The notes under the pieces are model-generated. The model did no database searches and was not told the DNA's origin. It saw only the letters and a list, made by a program, of their open reading frames with translations. The translations under genes and the position numbers were made by a program. A stretch of DNA of 64,000 bases. It comes from Lasiosphaeris hirsuta (taxonomy: Eukaryota; Ascomycota; Sordariomycetes; Sordariales; Lasiosphaeriaceae). Below, in pieces: positions 34,634 to 47,397 of this stretch. Position 1 is the stretch's first letter, and every line of letters starts with the position of its first letter. The DNA lies in NCBI GenBank assembly GCA_030549175.1, contig JAUKUA010000002.1, positions 6,200,001 through 6,264,000 of the forward strand, in the 5' to 3' direction.

Positions 34634-37424
34634 TTACCACGAGAAGGTCATGAGAGCCGGGTTGAGAGCCAGCGGCAGCAGCAGATGCGACCCGGCGACC
34701 GTGGCCATGGGAAGAATGGCGACAAAGTCCGTAATGTGCCAGCTGTACGGAATGAATGGCGCAACGGCGAGAATGATCATGCCGATAATGAAGAGAGTGG
34801 CAAAGAACATGGAGAATTTGAACTGCAGAATGGTTAGGACGGGGTGATACTCGTCAGGGAACAAACAGCGCGCGACCGCCGGACTGACCTTTTTCAACAC
34901 TTTTGGTACCTCGATGAAAAAGTTTGAAAATTCGGCTTCCTTGCTCGTCGCTCCCCATGACATGTCGACCTCAAACATGTGCGCCAGCAATGCCTGCGAG
35001 ACGTGAAGAGATAGGCCGCCGAGGAAGATGGCAAGAAGAAATGTCCACTTGAAGTTCTCATAGAGGGAATACATGAGGTTGCGCTCGCCGATACGGTAAC
35101 GCATGACAGCAAGAGCAATGTTGCCGAGACCGTTGAACACCAGGATGATGGAAAACCACACCTGCCACGAGTCAATGTAGTACTTGTCGAGATATCCGTT
35201 AAACCAGCCGATGAGGAAGTAGTTGACGCTGGTCATGACCCAGGCCGCGCCAATAGCGTAATAAGTACCGATGTAGGAGATGACCGTAATCTTGGACGTA
35301 AACCGAATGTTGGAAAAGAGGAAGCGACGGAAAAGGGGGGTGAAAGGGCCCCTGTGGATCCACCTGCGCATTGGGTGGAAGAGAAGCTCGTTGCAACCGT
35401 AGGCGTACTTCTCCCAGCGGGCAAGCTCATCGTACACAGTCAGAGACACGCCCTCCTTGAAGCCCTCGCCAGCCCACGCAGCGAGCCGGATGATGTAGCC
35501 GCTGCACTGAAGACGCAGAGACATGTCGAAATCTTCGGACACATGGCTTTCGGACCAAAACTTCTCGTAGCCGTCCTCGTCCTCGTACGAAACCTGCTGG
35601 ATAGCGGACCAGCGAAGGATGGCGTTGTGGCCGACAAAGGGGGCGACATCTCCGTTCGAGACCGTGTACCGAATAGCCGTGTAGATAAGATTGGTGAAGA
35701 AGGTAATGCCGTTCTCAAAGTAGGTGTGGACGACCTGCATGACACCAGACGAAAACTGCATGATGCCGACGTCGGGGGACAGCTCCATTTCGGAAACGGC
35801 ATCCAGGAGGCAGTCGGCAGGCACGCGGGTGTCAGAGTCGATAAGAAGGATGTAGTCGCCGACGCGAATGTTGCCATCGGCCCAAGCACGACCGTCCTCT
35901 TCGAGAACCTCCTTGAGGGCTTGCTCGTAGGCCTGCGCCTCGTCGTGTTGAGACCAGTAGGGGGATCGCTGCACGTTCTCGAGCTTCTCCTCCACATTGC
36001 AAGAGATCATGAGGGCGAAGTTCATATTGGAGGCCTTCTTGAACTTGCCGCGGCGCAAGAAGCCGTTCTCGCCGTGCCTGGGGCGGGCAACCCAACCGAT
36101 GCTGTGGTCGGCGTAGAACTCGATGCGGGCACGGCGGTCTTCCTCCGAGACGAGCTGGAGACCATCGTCGTTGATGAACATGTTGGCGGATCCGCCCTGG
36201 AGCTCGTAGGTGGACATGGCCTGCTTGATCGACTTGACGGTGGGGGCGATGACACCGTTGAGACCCTCCTTGTAGACGGGGCACTGAACGGTGACGTGAG
36301 GGAGGAAAGAAGACTGAAGCCTCCGTGGCGGGCGGGCCGAGTAGAACTTGGAGTTGATGGAGAGCTGTCGGACAGGGCCAAAGATCTGGGCCAAGCAGCC
36401 CACGATGGCCTGGGCGAAAAAGAGCGTGAAGAAGACTTGGATGGGAAATAGCGCCACCAGGGCCAGTCGCACATAGCTGCCATCGACCGACACCTCGACG
36501 GCCAGCTGTCGGAAAGCAGCGCCGAGGGAGGCAGTGACCAGGATTAGGGTAAGACTGACGAGATACGTGTTGAGCAAATGTACCGGGCGCTTCTCAGGCT
36601 TTAGCTCACCGCTCTCCTCGTCAACTTCGGCTTCGGCAACAGCCGGCCCGCCTTTCTTCTCGTCCTCGTCCTCTCCAGCACCGGCCTTCCAGACTAGCTC
36701 CATGAGCTCCGATTCGATGAGCTTCGCTCGGGAGATCAGATGCAAAGCATCGTCATCCCAAACAACGAGGAGCCCCTCGGAAGCGACAAAGGCTGCGAAT
36801 TGGTGTTTTCTGGCACGCGGGAGATCCTCAATGGTGGGGAGAATCTGTACGCGTAGGCCGTTCATCAGCGGCACATCGACGGCATCGGGCGACCATTGTA
36901 AGAAGGTCTTGATCACTCTAGAGTTCACAGTCATGGCGCACTATTTTCCGTCTTGTCAGCGTGTCCCATCCCGGGTTCTGTGGTTGGCAGAGCAAAGGTT
37001 CTACCTGGACATTGAGCGCGGCGCAGGCAAAGGCGAAGGCGGAGTTGCTGAGCTGCGGTGGGCAGGCCATGTACTGCCCCCTTGCTTTGCGAAGTAGAAC
37101 ACCCTCGACATCACCGCTGCCGTCCGACACCCACAGGTGGGAGCACTGTTGCTGGTAGAGGTAGTTGACCATGACCTCATGCTTGATGTCGTCGAGCAAC
37201 ATGGAGCTACCAGCCGATCTCGCTGAGCGGCCGGATAGCGACTGCGGCCTGGAGCCGAAGCGGGACTGCGGCGGCTGCAGTTCGTGCTCATCTGGGGCTG
37301 CTTGTCCCGGTGCCAGCGTGTCGGCCGCCGAGGAGCTGGCTCGGCGTTGCTGTCCATCGTTTTGCGTGGACGAGCTTGCCGACACCTGAGGCTTATCAGC
37401 CTTGAAGTAATTACCGAGTCCCAT
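34634..37424 (-). CDS. GT2-family membrane polysaccharide synthase-like protein
   Basis: Processive family-2 glycosyltransferase, probably in the plasma membrane; the product is unknown. It resembles the fungal GT2 class reported to be needed for hyphal growth on solid surfaces (from memory, not verified). Exons 37424-37005, 36940-34889 and 34822-34634 give 886 aa. The second intron (34888-34823: GTCAGT donor, CCTAACC branch, CTGCAG acceptor) is 66 nt, in phase 0 and free of stops, so retention would add 22 residues (908 aa). Residues 1-120 are disordered and Ser-rich. Membrane segments lie at about 262-283 and 296-322, and several follow residue 690. Catalytic motifs: DDG near 398, DSD at 508-510, ED at 609-610, then RWEKY at 648 and RRW near 665. 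Its neighbours are unrelated. Confidence 0.85.
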
Positions 37425-40400
37425 GGCGACACCAATTCACGGCACTGGGCCTCTCCTTGGGCGGGTGAAGGCTGCGAGTTCCGTCGTTCTTGTCCAGAGG
37501 CTCCTGGAGATGAACCTGTAGGGGGGGGGGGGGTTAAGGTTGCAGGCTGGGCCGAGATGCCGAAGACAGATCCACGGGGGCTCAAGGTTTATATCACACC
37601 CGAGGGCAGCTTCTGTCTCGACGCTGTCTGTGTCAGCGCGCCTCCTTCCCTTGTTGTACAAGCCCCGACAGAAGCCAGGCCGCGGGACACGGATGCAGGT
37701 ATGCGTGCAGGCGTGCCCTGGGAGCGGCGGTCCGGTTGCACGGCAAGAAATACTGTGTAATGCTGGAATCCTGTGTTACTATTTTTGGTTTGGACGCCGG
37801 TATGGCGATGTCTAGAACGAGCGTGGGTTTGGGGTCACCTTAACGAGCGTATAGCTTTCCCTCCTTGCTGTCGAGTTACCTGGAGGTTCGAAGTGTCTCG
37901 TCGCTGCTGGTCTGATGGCCTTGGACGGGCGTACGGGCGTTGATCAGCAAATCACGGCTTTTCGAGATCCTCTGGTCGCTTCGGAGCGTCTTCAACAGGT
38001 AGACACTCCACGAAGGTTAGCGGCTCGCTATTCCAAGCTCGAGAGGAGAGAGAGGCGGGGGTAAAAGAAAGTCAATTAGAAGAGCTCGGGTTATCAATCG
38101 GCAACGGGAGGGGTGACCAAAAAATAGTGGACGGATCGCCTGAGAGGGCCTGGAAGGGCAGATACTGGTTGTTGAACCTGATTGGCTTGGGTGGTCATCG
38201 AGACCCCTGGCCCCTGTAACTCTTGGCGCAGGCCCACTTTTCTTGCGTGTAAGTGAGTGGCACCCGAGGCACCCACGCGCACCCAAGCACCTTCCATCCA
38301 TGCCAACCAACTGCACAGGGACAGTGACAATGTGCCTCTGTGAATAACCAAATACAGGCTTTGCTGTTACTTCAAACAAAACACCAAACCCGCGATTCTG
38401 GAACTCTTGAGATACCCAAAACCTGTGGTGGTTTCGTCACAAGAGACGCATTCTCTCTTAGGCCTCTGCGGCGAAGGCGGGGAATTCTTCCTACACCTCA
38501 TTAATCCCTCCCTGCTGACTGCTTTCTAATAGTCACTCTTAGCCAGCGGCTTCCTGCTCTCTATCCGTGTCAATATTTAGCGCCACAGGCATTTTTGGAC
38601 ACGTCTGCCCGCATTGAGGCGTTCGTCCCCAGCTGAACGACGAAATAGGAAGCATCTGGATGACTAGTGACCCTTCCAAACGGCAGCGTGCACGCACCGG
38701 CTTCCAATACGCCTCGGAGACCCGCAAGCTAGGTGTCGAGGATCCAGCGCAAACGAGCAACAAACCCTTGAGCTGGCTGGCATCGGTGGCGAAATGGAAT
38801 GTCGTTCCCTCCGCCAAGCGGACCTACGGGAAACCCTGGGGAGGGGAGTTGACGCACCTCACAAACCATTGGGTGTGGACTCTGCTGGGACAGAGCGGGT
38901 CAAAAATGACAACACGGGTTTACCTCTGCTCTCCCTACCCTCGATCTCCGAGTTTTCGTCACAACTTTTGGCCTCACCGTTGATCCGTCCGAGGAGTGGA
39001 TTTGAAGGAATGCAATTCCTTGGTTTCCTTGATTCCCTTTTTTTTTTCTTGCTTGGGCTTCTGAAGTTCTGGTTTGACTCTGGGATTGAGACCTGGGATG
39101 CATTGAGAAAATTTCCACAGGCATGCCTGGCCTCACGGGGCGGGGGTTTTAGGAGTCCGGGAATCTGGGGAAGACAGTCTTCACCTCATGTGGTTGACAC
39201 AGCTAGGGACGGGCTGATCGCCTGAATTTACAGTGGCTTTTAAATTGCCAGCTCCCCATTGCTTCGAAGGCATACACACGGTAACTCTAGAGGCGTAGGA
39301 GAGAATGCCGTGCTAAAAAAACCTACCAAGCAGATGAAATTATTAATCTAGGGCACGGAAGCCTCGGTACGTACCTGCAAATGTTTGGAGATCAATATTC
39401 ATGCGTTACGTGAAATACCAATACTGTAATATACTTCATCGCGGAGTCTGCCACCTCAGCGCGACAGGGGACCCTAAAAGCGGCATGCTGGCCCACTATG
39501 GACCCTGGCCGATTGTGAGATCGAATGTGGGCCGTTCGTCTCTTCTATTTTCTTTTTCGCTTCTGGTCTGAGATGCGACGTCACTGGTACCCTGGCATGC
39601 CTGTCCCGCATTGGCGAATGCAACATCCTCTCAACAAGCCGAGTGAGGTACTCCTTGTCCCGTAACCGTTCCCAGCATGGAGAAACCATGCGAACAGCGC
39701 ACGAGGGGTCCAAGACAGCCGAGCAACTCAGACAGCGAGAGAGACACGGGCAATAGTCGCGGGAAGAGCATATGACGTCTCTCGCACCCGACAGGACCTG
39801 AGACAGGGGGGCTTCCGTTTCCCAATCCAAGCCGTCGGCAAGAGACAAGGGACCCCAAGCCTAGCGTTCCTCCCGCCGTGATCAAGACGGAAGGTCGAGC
39901 CCTGCACGAAATGGCAAATGGTCCGGGGTAATCTCACCTTCCCTAACTGCCTTGTTGTCACTGAGGCGCCGAAATGAAAAGCTGCACGGCCCAATGTCCG
40001 TTGCCATCATCGGCGGGGCGTCTCGCTGTTGGGGCGCCGCCAACGCGACAGCATAGCACGCCCATTCAATATGTTGCCGTCCATCCCACCGTGCATCATG
40101 TGAGCCTTCCTACATGTCGTTGATTGTCGGACACCGACCATTGGAGGCTGGCAGCGCTGGCGATGCACAGGACTGCAGGCCGTTGATGAAGGCTGTGCTG
40201 TGAGTGGCTGCGTCGACTTTCACCCGTGGGTAGTTGGTCGAGTTGATCGGCGGGGCAGAATTTCCCGGTGGACTCTCCATCGCGGTGAGGGGTATTCCTG
40301 GGGGCACGACAGCAGAGCGGACAGCGCTTTTCTCGTATTCTCCGTATCGGTTTGGCCTTTTGACGGTCTGGATCGTGATTATTCGGCGATGCATCGAATC

Positions 40401-42089
40401 CTGCGTGGAAAACAGCGCGATGTGATGCTGAAACGGTGCAGGGCGGCGGTCTCGCGGCAGTGGAACCCCGCTATCGCAAAAGTGTTTGCACGGGATGCGA
40501 CGTGTCGAAAGAAAGTGCTGACAATCTCGCGCACTTCCATGACATTTCCACCCCCTGCTCCCTACGCAATAACCCTGGAATCCCTCAAAGAAAAAGCCAT
40601 GGCTCACTTCGGCAGTCAGGGCCGGGGTCGAGCTCAGGGATACACGGCGATGCGCAAATAGCTTCGATGGGGGCGCTGCTCCAGTTGTCCCACCATAGTC
40701 CCCAGGCCAAGAAACGGGGGCATTTTGCCGCGTCGTCCAGGCCGTGCTGGAACCAACTTGTCGGGACTTTGTCGTGATCGTCAATGATCGGCCGACCGGG
40801 TAAAAACCGCAATCCGGGGACTGTTTGGACGACATGTCCCAAGTTTTGCGGCCGGCTGCATGCTATCACGCCCTCATTAGCAGGATCTGGCATTCTGACA
40901 GCAAAACACCATTCTAACCGCAAATAAATCACCGCGTCCCTGCGTCTCGACGTCGATATCACACGGGCGCCCGCAGCTGCCAACCACCCAGCGGGCGTTG
41001 CGCCTCCGGCTGAGCCTCGCGTTGAAGAGTCGCGCCGTCTCGTTGCATCTTTTCTCAATCTTGCCCATGGGCATTCGACCTCCCTTCTCGACGTCTCAGC
41101 CTCACCCTTCTTCCATCATGCCATCACCCGTCGCATCACACTCGCGAGGGGGAATTAGGTTCGGCAAACACCGAAACGCAAAAAAAAGAAAGAGCTGTCC
41201 TCTTCAACGCGGCCCGCTCGCCTGGCATCCTGACCCGAGACCTGTCTCTTCAACGCAGCTCCACGCAGTGGCCCGACCCATGTGATCCGACAGGTAGGTG
41301 ATAGAGTTTTCGCGGCGAATGCATATCGGTTCCCACCAAGGCAAGCTCGGCCAAGCGCCCGACGGCATCTTGCATTGATTGTCTTATTTTCGTCGCCGGC
41401 GCCGCAGGGGTGTGTGCGAGAGAGAACAAGTGGCTCTTCAATTTCCTCCAGGAAGAGTTGAGTGAAAGTAAAACCATCAGGACAAAACAGCCAAGCAAAA
41501 CCCGCAAAAGAAGAAAAGAAAAAAGGACACGACGGAAAATGCGGGTCCAAATGGGATCCAGCAAGCCGAGTGCAGACGCTGGCGCGGCGATCTCAACGGT
41601 CAGATCTCCAGTGTGGCGTGAATCTCGCTGCCTGAGTGGACGAGACCGCAATGAGGCTCCTATCAGAAATACAGGGGGTTTCCAACCACCAACATCGATC
41701 CATCACATGAACATCACATGGCATCTGCAGCGAGATGCTGTAAACGAATTGTCTTCCTTCCCAAAACTTGTCATTACCTTTTCCCGCCTAGTTCGTAAAT
41801 ACGTATCGCTCTAGGCGTCCTTACAGAGCGGACTACAGCCTGCGCCGGGCATACCTATTTGTGGGCATTGTCACAGCGCTCCCACCATGTCCACCGTGTG
41901 CAGAGTCCCCAGCTGGTTAGTTCTACATCGAAACCCAACATGATCCACAAAGCCCTCCGTCAGGGGAATCTATATCCAACGGGTCGGCACCCGGAACACG
42001 GCATTATCTCGTATTCCAAGACGAGGCCGTACCAAAATCTATGCCCAAAATAACTCCATCAAAGATGAGATCAAAACGAAAAAAAAACC
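37425..42089. other. Intergenic region, about 4.7 kb
   Basis: The GT2 promoter lies at the left; the GH16 gene ends at the right. A 13-nt poly-G run lies at 37521-37533. Open frames at 40110-40835 (minus) and 40200-40661 (plus) overlap each other and show no motif. Nothing supported. Confidence 0.55.
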
Positions 42090-43618
42090 CTAGAGATCCT
42101 CGTTGCCATCGCACTGTTGCCACATCATGACCTTGCTCACCTCCATCGCCGGCTGGGTCCAGGTCGGGAACCACTGGTCCTTAGCCTGCCAAAAGTCCTT
42201 CTTTGCGTTGGGAGAGTTGTCCAACCAGGGCTTGCCCGCCTCGTTGTCCTCGAACCAGCCGTTGGTACCGCCGACCGCAACGTTCAAGATGAGATAAAAG
42301 TCCTGGTCAAAGGGCGTGTTGTACCGGCCCGTCTGGCCCCAGATATCATGGACGCGGGTTCCGTTGCTGCTTACCGCGGGGAAGGCGCCGCGCTCCCACA
42401 TGGGCGAGTCGAAATTGGTGTACAGGACCTGAAGGAGACGCGAGTTGATGTATGTGAAGAGGTACTTTTGCGACCACTCGACGCCGTATGTGTTGAAGTC
42501 AGCCGAGTACGTCGTGTGCAGCGCCGGCCGCTTCACGTTGGTCCGCCAAAACGCGTCGTTGGCCGGGTTTGGCCCCCAGTGCAGCGCCGACGACGCAATG
42601 TTGTTGCCGCCCTGCGGGTGCGTGTAGTTGTTGCCGCGGCTCTCGGCGATATCAATCTCACCAGATGCCGGCCAGGGTCCGTACTTCTCATCCACGGGCA
42701 TCATCCAGATTGCGGGCCACAGCCAGTCGCCGGCGGGCATCTTGGCGGTTACCTCGACCCGGCCATACTTGATGGTGGCGCCGAGCTTGGTATGGATGCG
42801 CCCCGAGAGGACCGGAGGCACAATACTCGAGTTGCCGACGGTGGTGTTGGTCGCAGCAATGCAGTTTTCCGGGGTGTCGGATGTGCAGATTCCTTGTTGG
42901 ATGAGGTCGATGACGGTGTCCCTCTGCATGAGGCTGTCGTCCTGGAGGGTAGCCTTGATGAACAAGTGGCCGTTCTCAACATAGACGTTTTCGTCACCGG
43001 GCGTTGTCATCTGGAACTCGCCGTTGCTGGTCCCCTGTTAGCACCCAGCGTTGCGCCAACAAACCCAAGGGACAGACTAAAGACTCACCCAAATCCTCCC
43101 AACTGCACTTCCTTCTGCCAAACGGCGCCGTTAAGGCCACCGGAGAAGTCCTCGGCCAACACCAGGCAGTAGTTGTGCTTGACAACACTGCGAACGCCGT
43201 CCCATACCAGAAACGCGGAAAGAGCCAAGCCAATGACGATGCCTATGATAGGGATGATGGTTACCCACTTCTCCTTGGGGTCGGCATTCTTGGTCCATGG
43301 CTTCTCTACCTCGCCCTTCCTTACCCTCCGCGAGTGGAAGTACCGCTGTGCGCGCTCATCGAAGCCTCTCCCAGCGGCCGAGACATCGTCGAAGCTGCTC
43401 GGGGCTCTTGAGGCCGAGGGACTATAAAAGGGGTTGACTCCGCTGGCTGGCCGCTGGGAGGCCTGGGACTCGTGGCCGTCGCCAAAGGGGTTAATGCCAG
43501 AGTCGTTGGGCGTGCCGGGGCGGAGTGGCGTCGGCGCAGCTGTTGAGGTGGCCGAGAGCATGGCCGGGTTCGGGCGGCTAAAGTTCCCCTGTGGAGAGTG
43601 AGGTTGTTCGTAATCCAT
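42090..43618 (-). CDS. Type II membrane-anchored GH16 glucanase-like enzyme
   Basis: Glycoside hydrolase or transglycosylase of family 16, probably acting on beta-1,3-type glucans at the cell surface or in the secretory path. Exons 43618-43089 and 43026-42090 (62-nt intron, GTGAGT donor, GCTAAC branch) give 488 aa. Residues 1-117 are a disordered, Pro/Ser-rich cytosolic tail with NPF motifs (INPFGDG, VNPFYS). A single transmembrane helix lies at about 118-139 (WVTIIPIIGIVIGLALSAFL), so the catalytic part faces the lumen or outside. The catalytic signature GEIDIAES places E300, D302 and E305 in the ExDxxE pattern. Further GH16 landmarks are WPAIWM and YGVEWS. The substrate is inferred. It is related in layout to Kre6/Skn1-type proteins but shorter. 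Confidence 0.87.
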
Positions 43619-46600
43619 GGTAGTGATAAAACTTTCAGATATGCCGAGGTTGGTTGCAGCAGCTCGGGACTACCCGACCCCTATGGACTGCACTCGCTTG
43701 ACGCACGAAAGGTACGTTGACAGTCGCCAATAGTCGTATGGAGAAAGAAAAAAAAAAAAAAAAGAACTTGGGGAACCAATGGCAGAATTCCGCGACGGGA
43801 CAAGAAACGAGTGTTGAAACCTCTGCGGTTGGAACGATTGTGGGGCAGAGGTTGATCAAGAGACAGCCCGAGAGGCAGCTGGATGGGTGTTCAAAAAGGC
43901 CGAAGACCAAGGATTAACGTGTGCAAAGGAACGAGAGACCCTGCCGGCGGAATCGTTACGAAGGGGAGAGGGGGGGGGGGGGGTAGGTAATAATTGTGGG
44001 CGGGCAGTAGTTAGTTAGCAAGTGGACGAGGGGTGGAAGATGAAAGAGCAGACCTCGACTCCCAAAAAGCGCCCCAAAAGAGCCAAAAAGAGGATCCTGG
44101 GTGAGGTGGATGGGAGATCGTATTAGTGCCGATGGCAGCAAACAGCAGGCAGGGGCCTCGATGCTGGGTCTCGCCTTTTCCGAGTGCCCTCCACTTGCTT
44201 GTGGCGGGACTTGGCTGCCCTACCTTCTGGGTTTGGCAAAGCATCGAACCCCGGGCCGGGCAGGGTGGCAGGGTCTAGGCAAGGTGGGCGACAAAAGCAG
44301 GATGGATGCACCTTGCCGTGGAAACTGCGACCCGCCAACCCGTGGGAGAAATTACCGGCGATTCCAGGTTTCGGCGCTGCTATGAGCTATCATGGATATC
44401 ATGGAATGCTAGCTTGTCGCTATTTTGCAGTGCTCAGCTGAACTGCCGCTACCCGTCGCCATCACTTGTCGCTAGCAAGGTCCACGGGCGTCATTGCAGC
44501 TAAGTGCAAGGAGATGTAACAAGCGGCCCGGGCCCAACTGCAAGCCCTCGGCTTCGGCTCCCGACGTCTCGATAATTGCCCTCCTCCCCACCTCAGCCAA
44601 GCGCAAAAACAGCCCCTGCAAGGGAAGCCACCCAAGCCACCGAAAGCCTGCTGAACGCCCGCTGTAAGACCCCCCTTTGAGACGCGGTGGTCTGTCTGCC
44701 CCGCAGGCGCTGCAGGTAATCGATCGCAGACACGGGCGGGCACGGCGCGGTTTCTTGGACCCGCCGTAGTAGGTGTGGAAAAGTCTTGGTACACGTAATT
44801 ACGAACCGACATTACAGCCTCGGAAAGCATCTGGTGTTACATTTCGGTCATTTTGGTCTTGTGGTCGAGGACCCTACTAGCAGTGAGGCTGAAGATGAGG
44901 AGGAACTCTACCCGTGCTTCATGTACAGCTAGCTCTCTTTTGCAATGTCTGCCATTCCAGACAGAAGAATGCGCTTTGATGGACTGGTGCAAAGATGGAA
45001 GCAGCGAGAGGTGAGCTGGAGCCGACCCGGTATCCGTACCTGCAGAACCCCTCGCCATCTCCCCTGTCTTCCTGTCCACTCGTGTTCCGAAATACAGCAG
45101 CAGTTCAAGTAAATGTTTCCCGGTGTGTCGGCTTTAGCCGATGAGACCGCCTGCCCGATGCGGCCAACAAGCTAACCTCCAGCTCGAGCCTAGGCAAAAC
45201 CCGTAGACCATCGTAGCGCCTTGCAGCTATCCACCGCTGCTGTAGCATCTACTGTTGTCGCTGCCGTCCAGCCGTCGAGAGCGCTCCACCAATCAGCAAA
45301 CCGACACATGCCGTATCGAGCGGTCCGATGCTAGCGATCATAGTGCACCGCCTGGAGCCGGTTGATCAAGTTTTAGCCTGCGGGCTCGGCCAGGACACGG
45401 CGATGGGAAAATAGATTTGCGGCAGACAGACAAATCCGGAGCTGTCAGTGCGGCTCGGTTTTCTGGCTCGGAACGTCGTGCAATCCAACCCTGGTTTGTT
45501 TGTTAGCGCGGGATTCCGAAACTCGTCATGGACATGGGAAAGGCCTACCTCTTGAAATACTAAAAAGGCCTTAATTGAAACCAAGTACGCCGTCTGACAT
45601 GCCGTTTTGCTGGGCCGGCGCTGGGCGGTCTTCAATGACACGAACGTCCCCAGGCCCCAGGCCCCAGGCCCCAGAGCGCTCCGAGTCGGACTACAGCGGC
45701 TGAGGTATCCCTTCTGGTCAATCTCAGATACGTCGCGGCACAAAATGCATTGCTCCTCGAGACCCAACGCTTCGTCTTGAAGCCACTAGTTGGACCGAAT
45801 GCATGGCGGGGATGATGGATCTGAGGCTGGGTCCGACGACGGCGGCAGGATCAAGTCCGAACACAAGGATGAGGTCGAAGTCGGTGGGTCTGTCCGAACA
45901 CAAGGATGAGGTCGAAGTCGGTGTCTGTCCGAACGCAAGGATGAGGTCGAAGTTGGTGGGTCTGGGGGACAGGTCCGGCAAGGTCAAGTCCAAACCGAAG
46001 GATGGGGTTAAGATGGAGAAGAAATGGCCGAATCCGTACAGCAGGGGCAAAGTCTAGGCTCTTCTCAAGCGGAGGGGTTTGGCGAGGTAAAATAGCCTTT
46101 CTGGCTGGCGGCGGATGGTGCGGACTGGTGCCAGGAAGCCCTATCAAGACGACTTGTATGGGCGGGTTGGAAAGCCCATCGAGGCATTGGCGAATGGGCA
46201 ATGAGGGTCTTTGCAAACGGAAATAAGGGCATTGCCAGTGGCGAATGGCGATAAGACATGTTGATATGCGGTGGCGGTCCCTCAGCGATCGAATTCGCGC
46301 TGGGTCGGAAGAAAACGGGTTCGGGACCGTGGTGGGACGACAAATATCGCTTTGTAAAATCAGTCGAGTATCTGGCCGTAGCGTGTAGCTTGGTATTACA
46401 TAAAGATGACCAGCGCTTGGTAATGCCATTTATCTCCGTCCCATGCTCTTTGCGATGGAACTGCCGATAAGATCGAGGAACTTGCCGCTCTGGAGACTGG
46501 CTGCCTGGGGTCTTCATCGCTGAAAGGATTCCTTCACCGCCGAGGGGGGTTCGTCTGCTAAATAGCTTCGTCGCAGAAGTTCACAGTAATGCCCACATTG

Positions 46601-46681
46601 TTTTTGGGCTCGGACGGATGATTCCGTCGGCTCGACGTCCGTCGAATCAACGTCCCATCCATCCGGCCAACGTCACCGGAC
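43619..46681. other. Intergenic region, about 3 kb
   Basis: No supported gene. It contains a poly-A run near 43749, a 13-nt poly-G run at 43971-43983, a CCCCAGG heptamer repeat near 45650-45675 and a tandem repeat of about 36 bp at 45855-45963. Confidence 0.55.
45855..45963. repeat. Tandem repeat, three units of 35-37 bp
   Basis: Units begin GTCCGAACACAAGGATGAGG and start at 45855, 45892 and 45927 (37, 35 and 37 bp). Because 35 and 37 are not multiples of three, the reading frame changes between units, which argues against a coding repeat. Confidence 0.7.
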
Positions 46682-47397
46682 TCAGAGTCCCTCGTCGCGC
46701 CGCCTCCGGTACAGAACCCTCGCCTTCTCCAGCCTGACGAGCGCCACCACCCTCTCAGCGATGGCCTCGGCTATCCCTAGCCTGCACAGGAAGAGGGGAG
46801 AGCCGGACTGGACCTCGGGCTCGAGGCCGGCGCCCAGACCGCCCAGCTCCTCCGCCCCTCCTCCGCCCCTCCTCCTTCCGCGCCCGCACCAGCCGCCTCG
46901 AACCGCTCCAGGTCCGCCACCGCCACGCCCAGCACGTGGCACCTCATCTGACGAACAGCCCGGTCCAGCTCGGCCCGGCGGACCGCGCTGGTCCGGGCCG
47001 AGGACTCGGAGTTGCGGAAGGCCCCGTACGTCCGGATGGCCCGACTGATTCCGTCGAGCCGCCTTCGCGTGGCGGCCACCTGCGCCTGGTGGGCTTCTGC
47101 GTCTTGGGCGACGTGTGGTGGGGTAGGTGCGGCGCCGCTGCCGCTGCCGCTGCCGCTGCCGCTGCCGTCGCCATGGGCTGGCGGGGGGTGGTCCATTGTG
47201 GTAGACCGGTCGTCTGGAGGGGAGGGTCAGTGAGTGGGCAGGGTTGGGGGAGGTGCGGGAGGGGCTCACGCTTCTGCTCTCTCTGTGATCTCCTTGATGG
47301 AGATGGTTGCGTTGTCGTGCAGATTTGTGATTCTGCTGTTGACGTGTTGAGAGGGTGAGGGAAGAGAGGAAAATTGTGCAACGAGGGGCGATTTCAT
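46682..47397 (-). CDS. Uncertain coiled-coil gene with frame conflict
   Basis: An ATG at 47397 opens a natural-looking segment ending NSRITNLHDNATISIKEITE. A GTGAGC donor at 47269, a CTGAC branch and a CCTCCAG acceptor would join it to an exon from 47213 that stays open to 46682. In that frame, however, the middle is Arg/Pro/Gly-rich and looks like a shadow. Another frame (ATG 47196) gives a believable helix-rich stretch (AQVAATRRRLDGISRAIRTY and on to VLGVAVADLERFEA). The last part (LGIAEAIAERVVALVRLEKA) again looks real in the first frame. GC-rich GGCAGC and GGAGGGGC repeats lie at the two places where the frame would have to change. I do not recognise the family. Confidence 0.3.

Noticed and set aside
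40110..40835. 241-codon minus frame and overlapping plus frames
   Set aside because: No motif, mutual overlap and no splice or promoter context.
45851..46429. Repeat-containing minus frame encoding RLRPHPCVRT repeats
   Set aside because: The tandem DNA repeat has units of 35-37 bp, which change frame. The protein repeat is an artefact.
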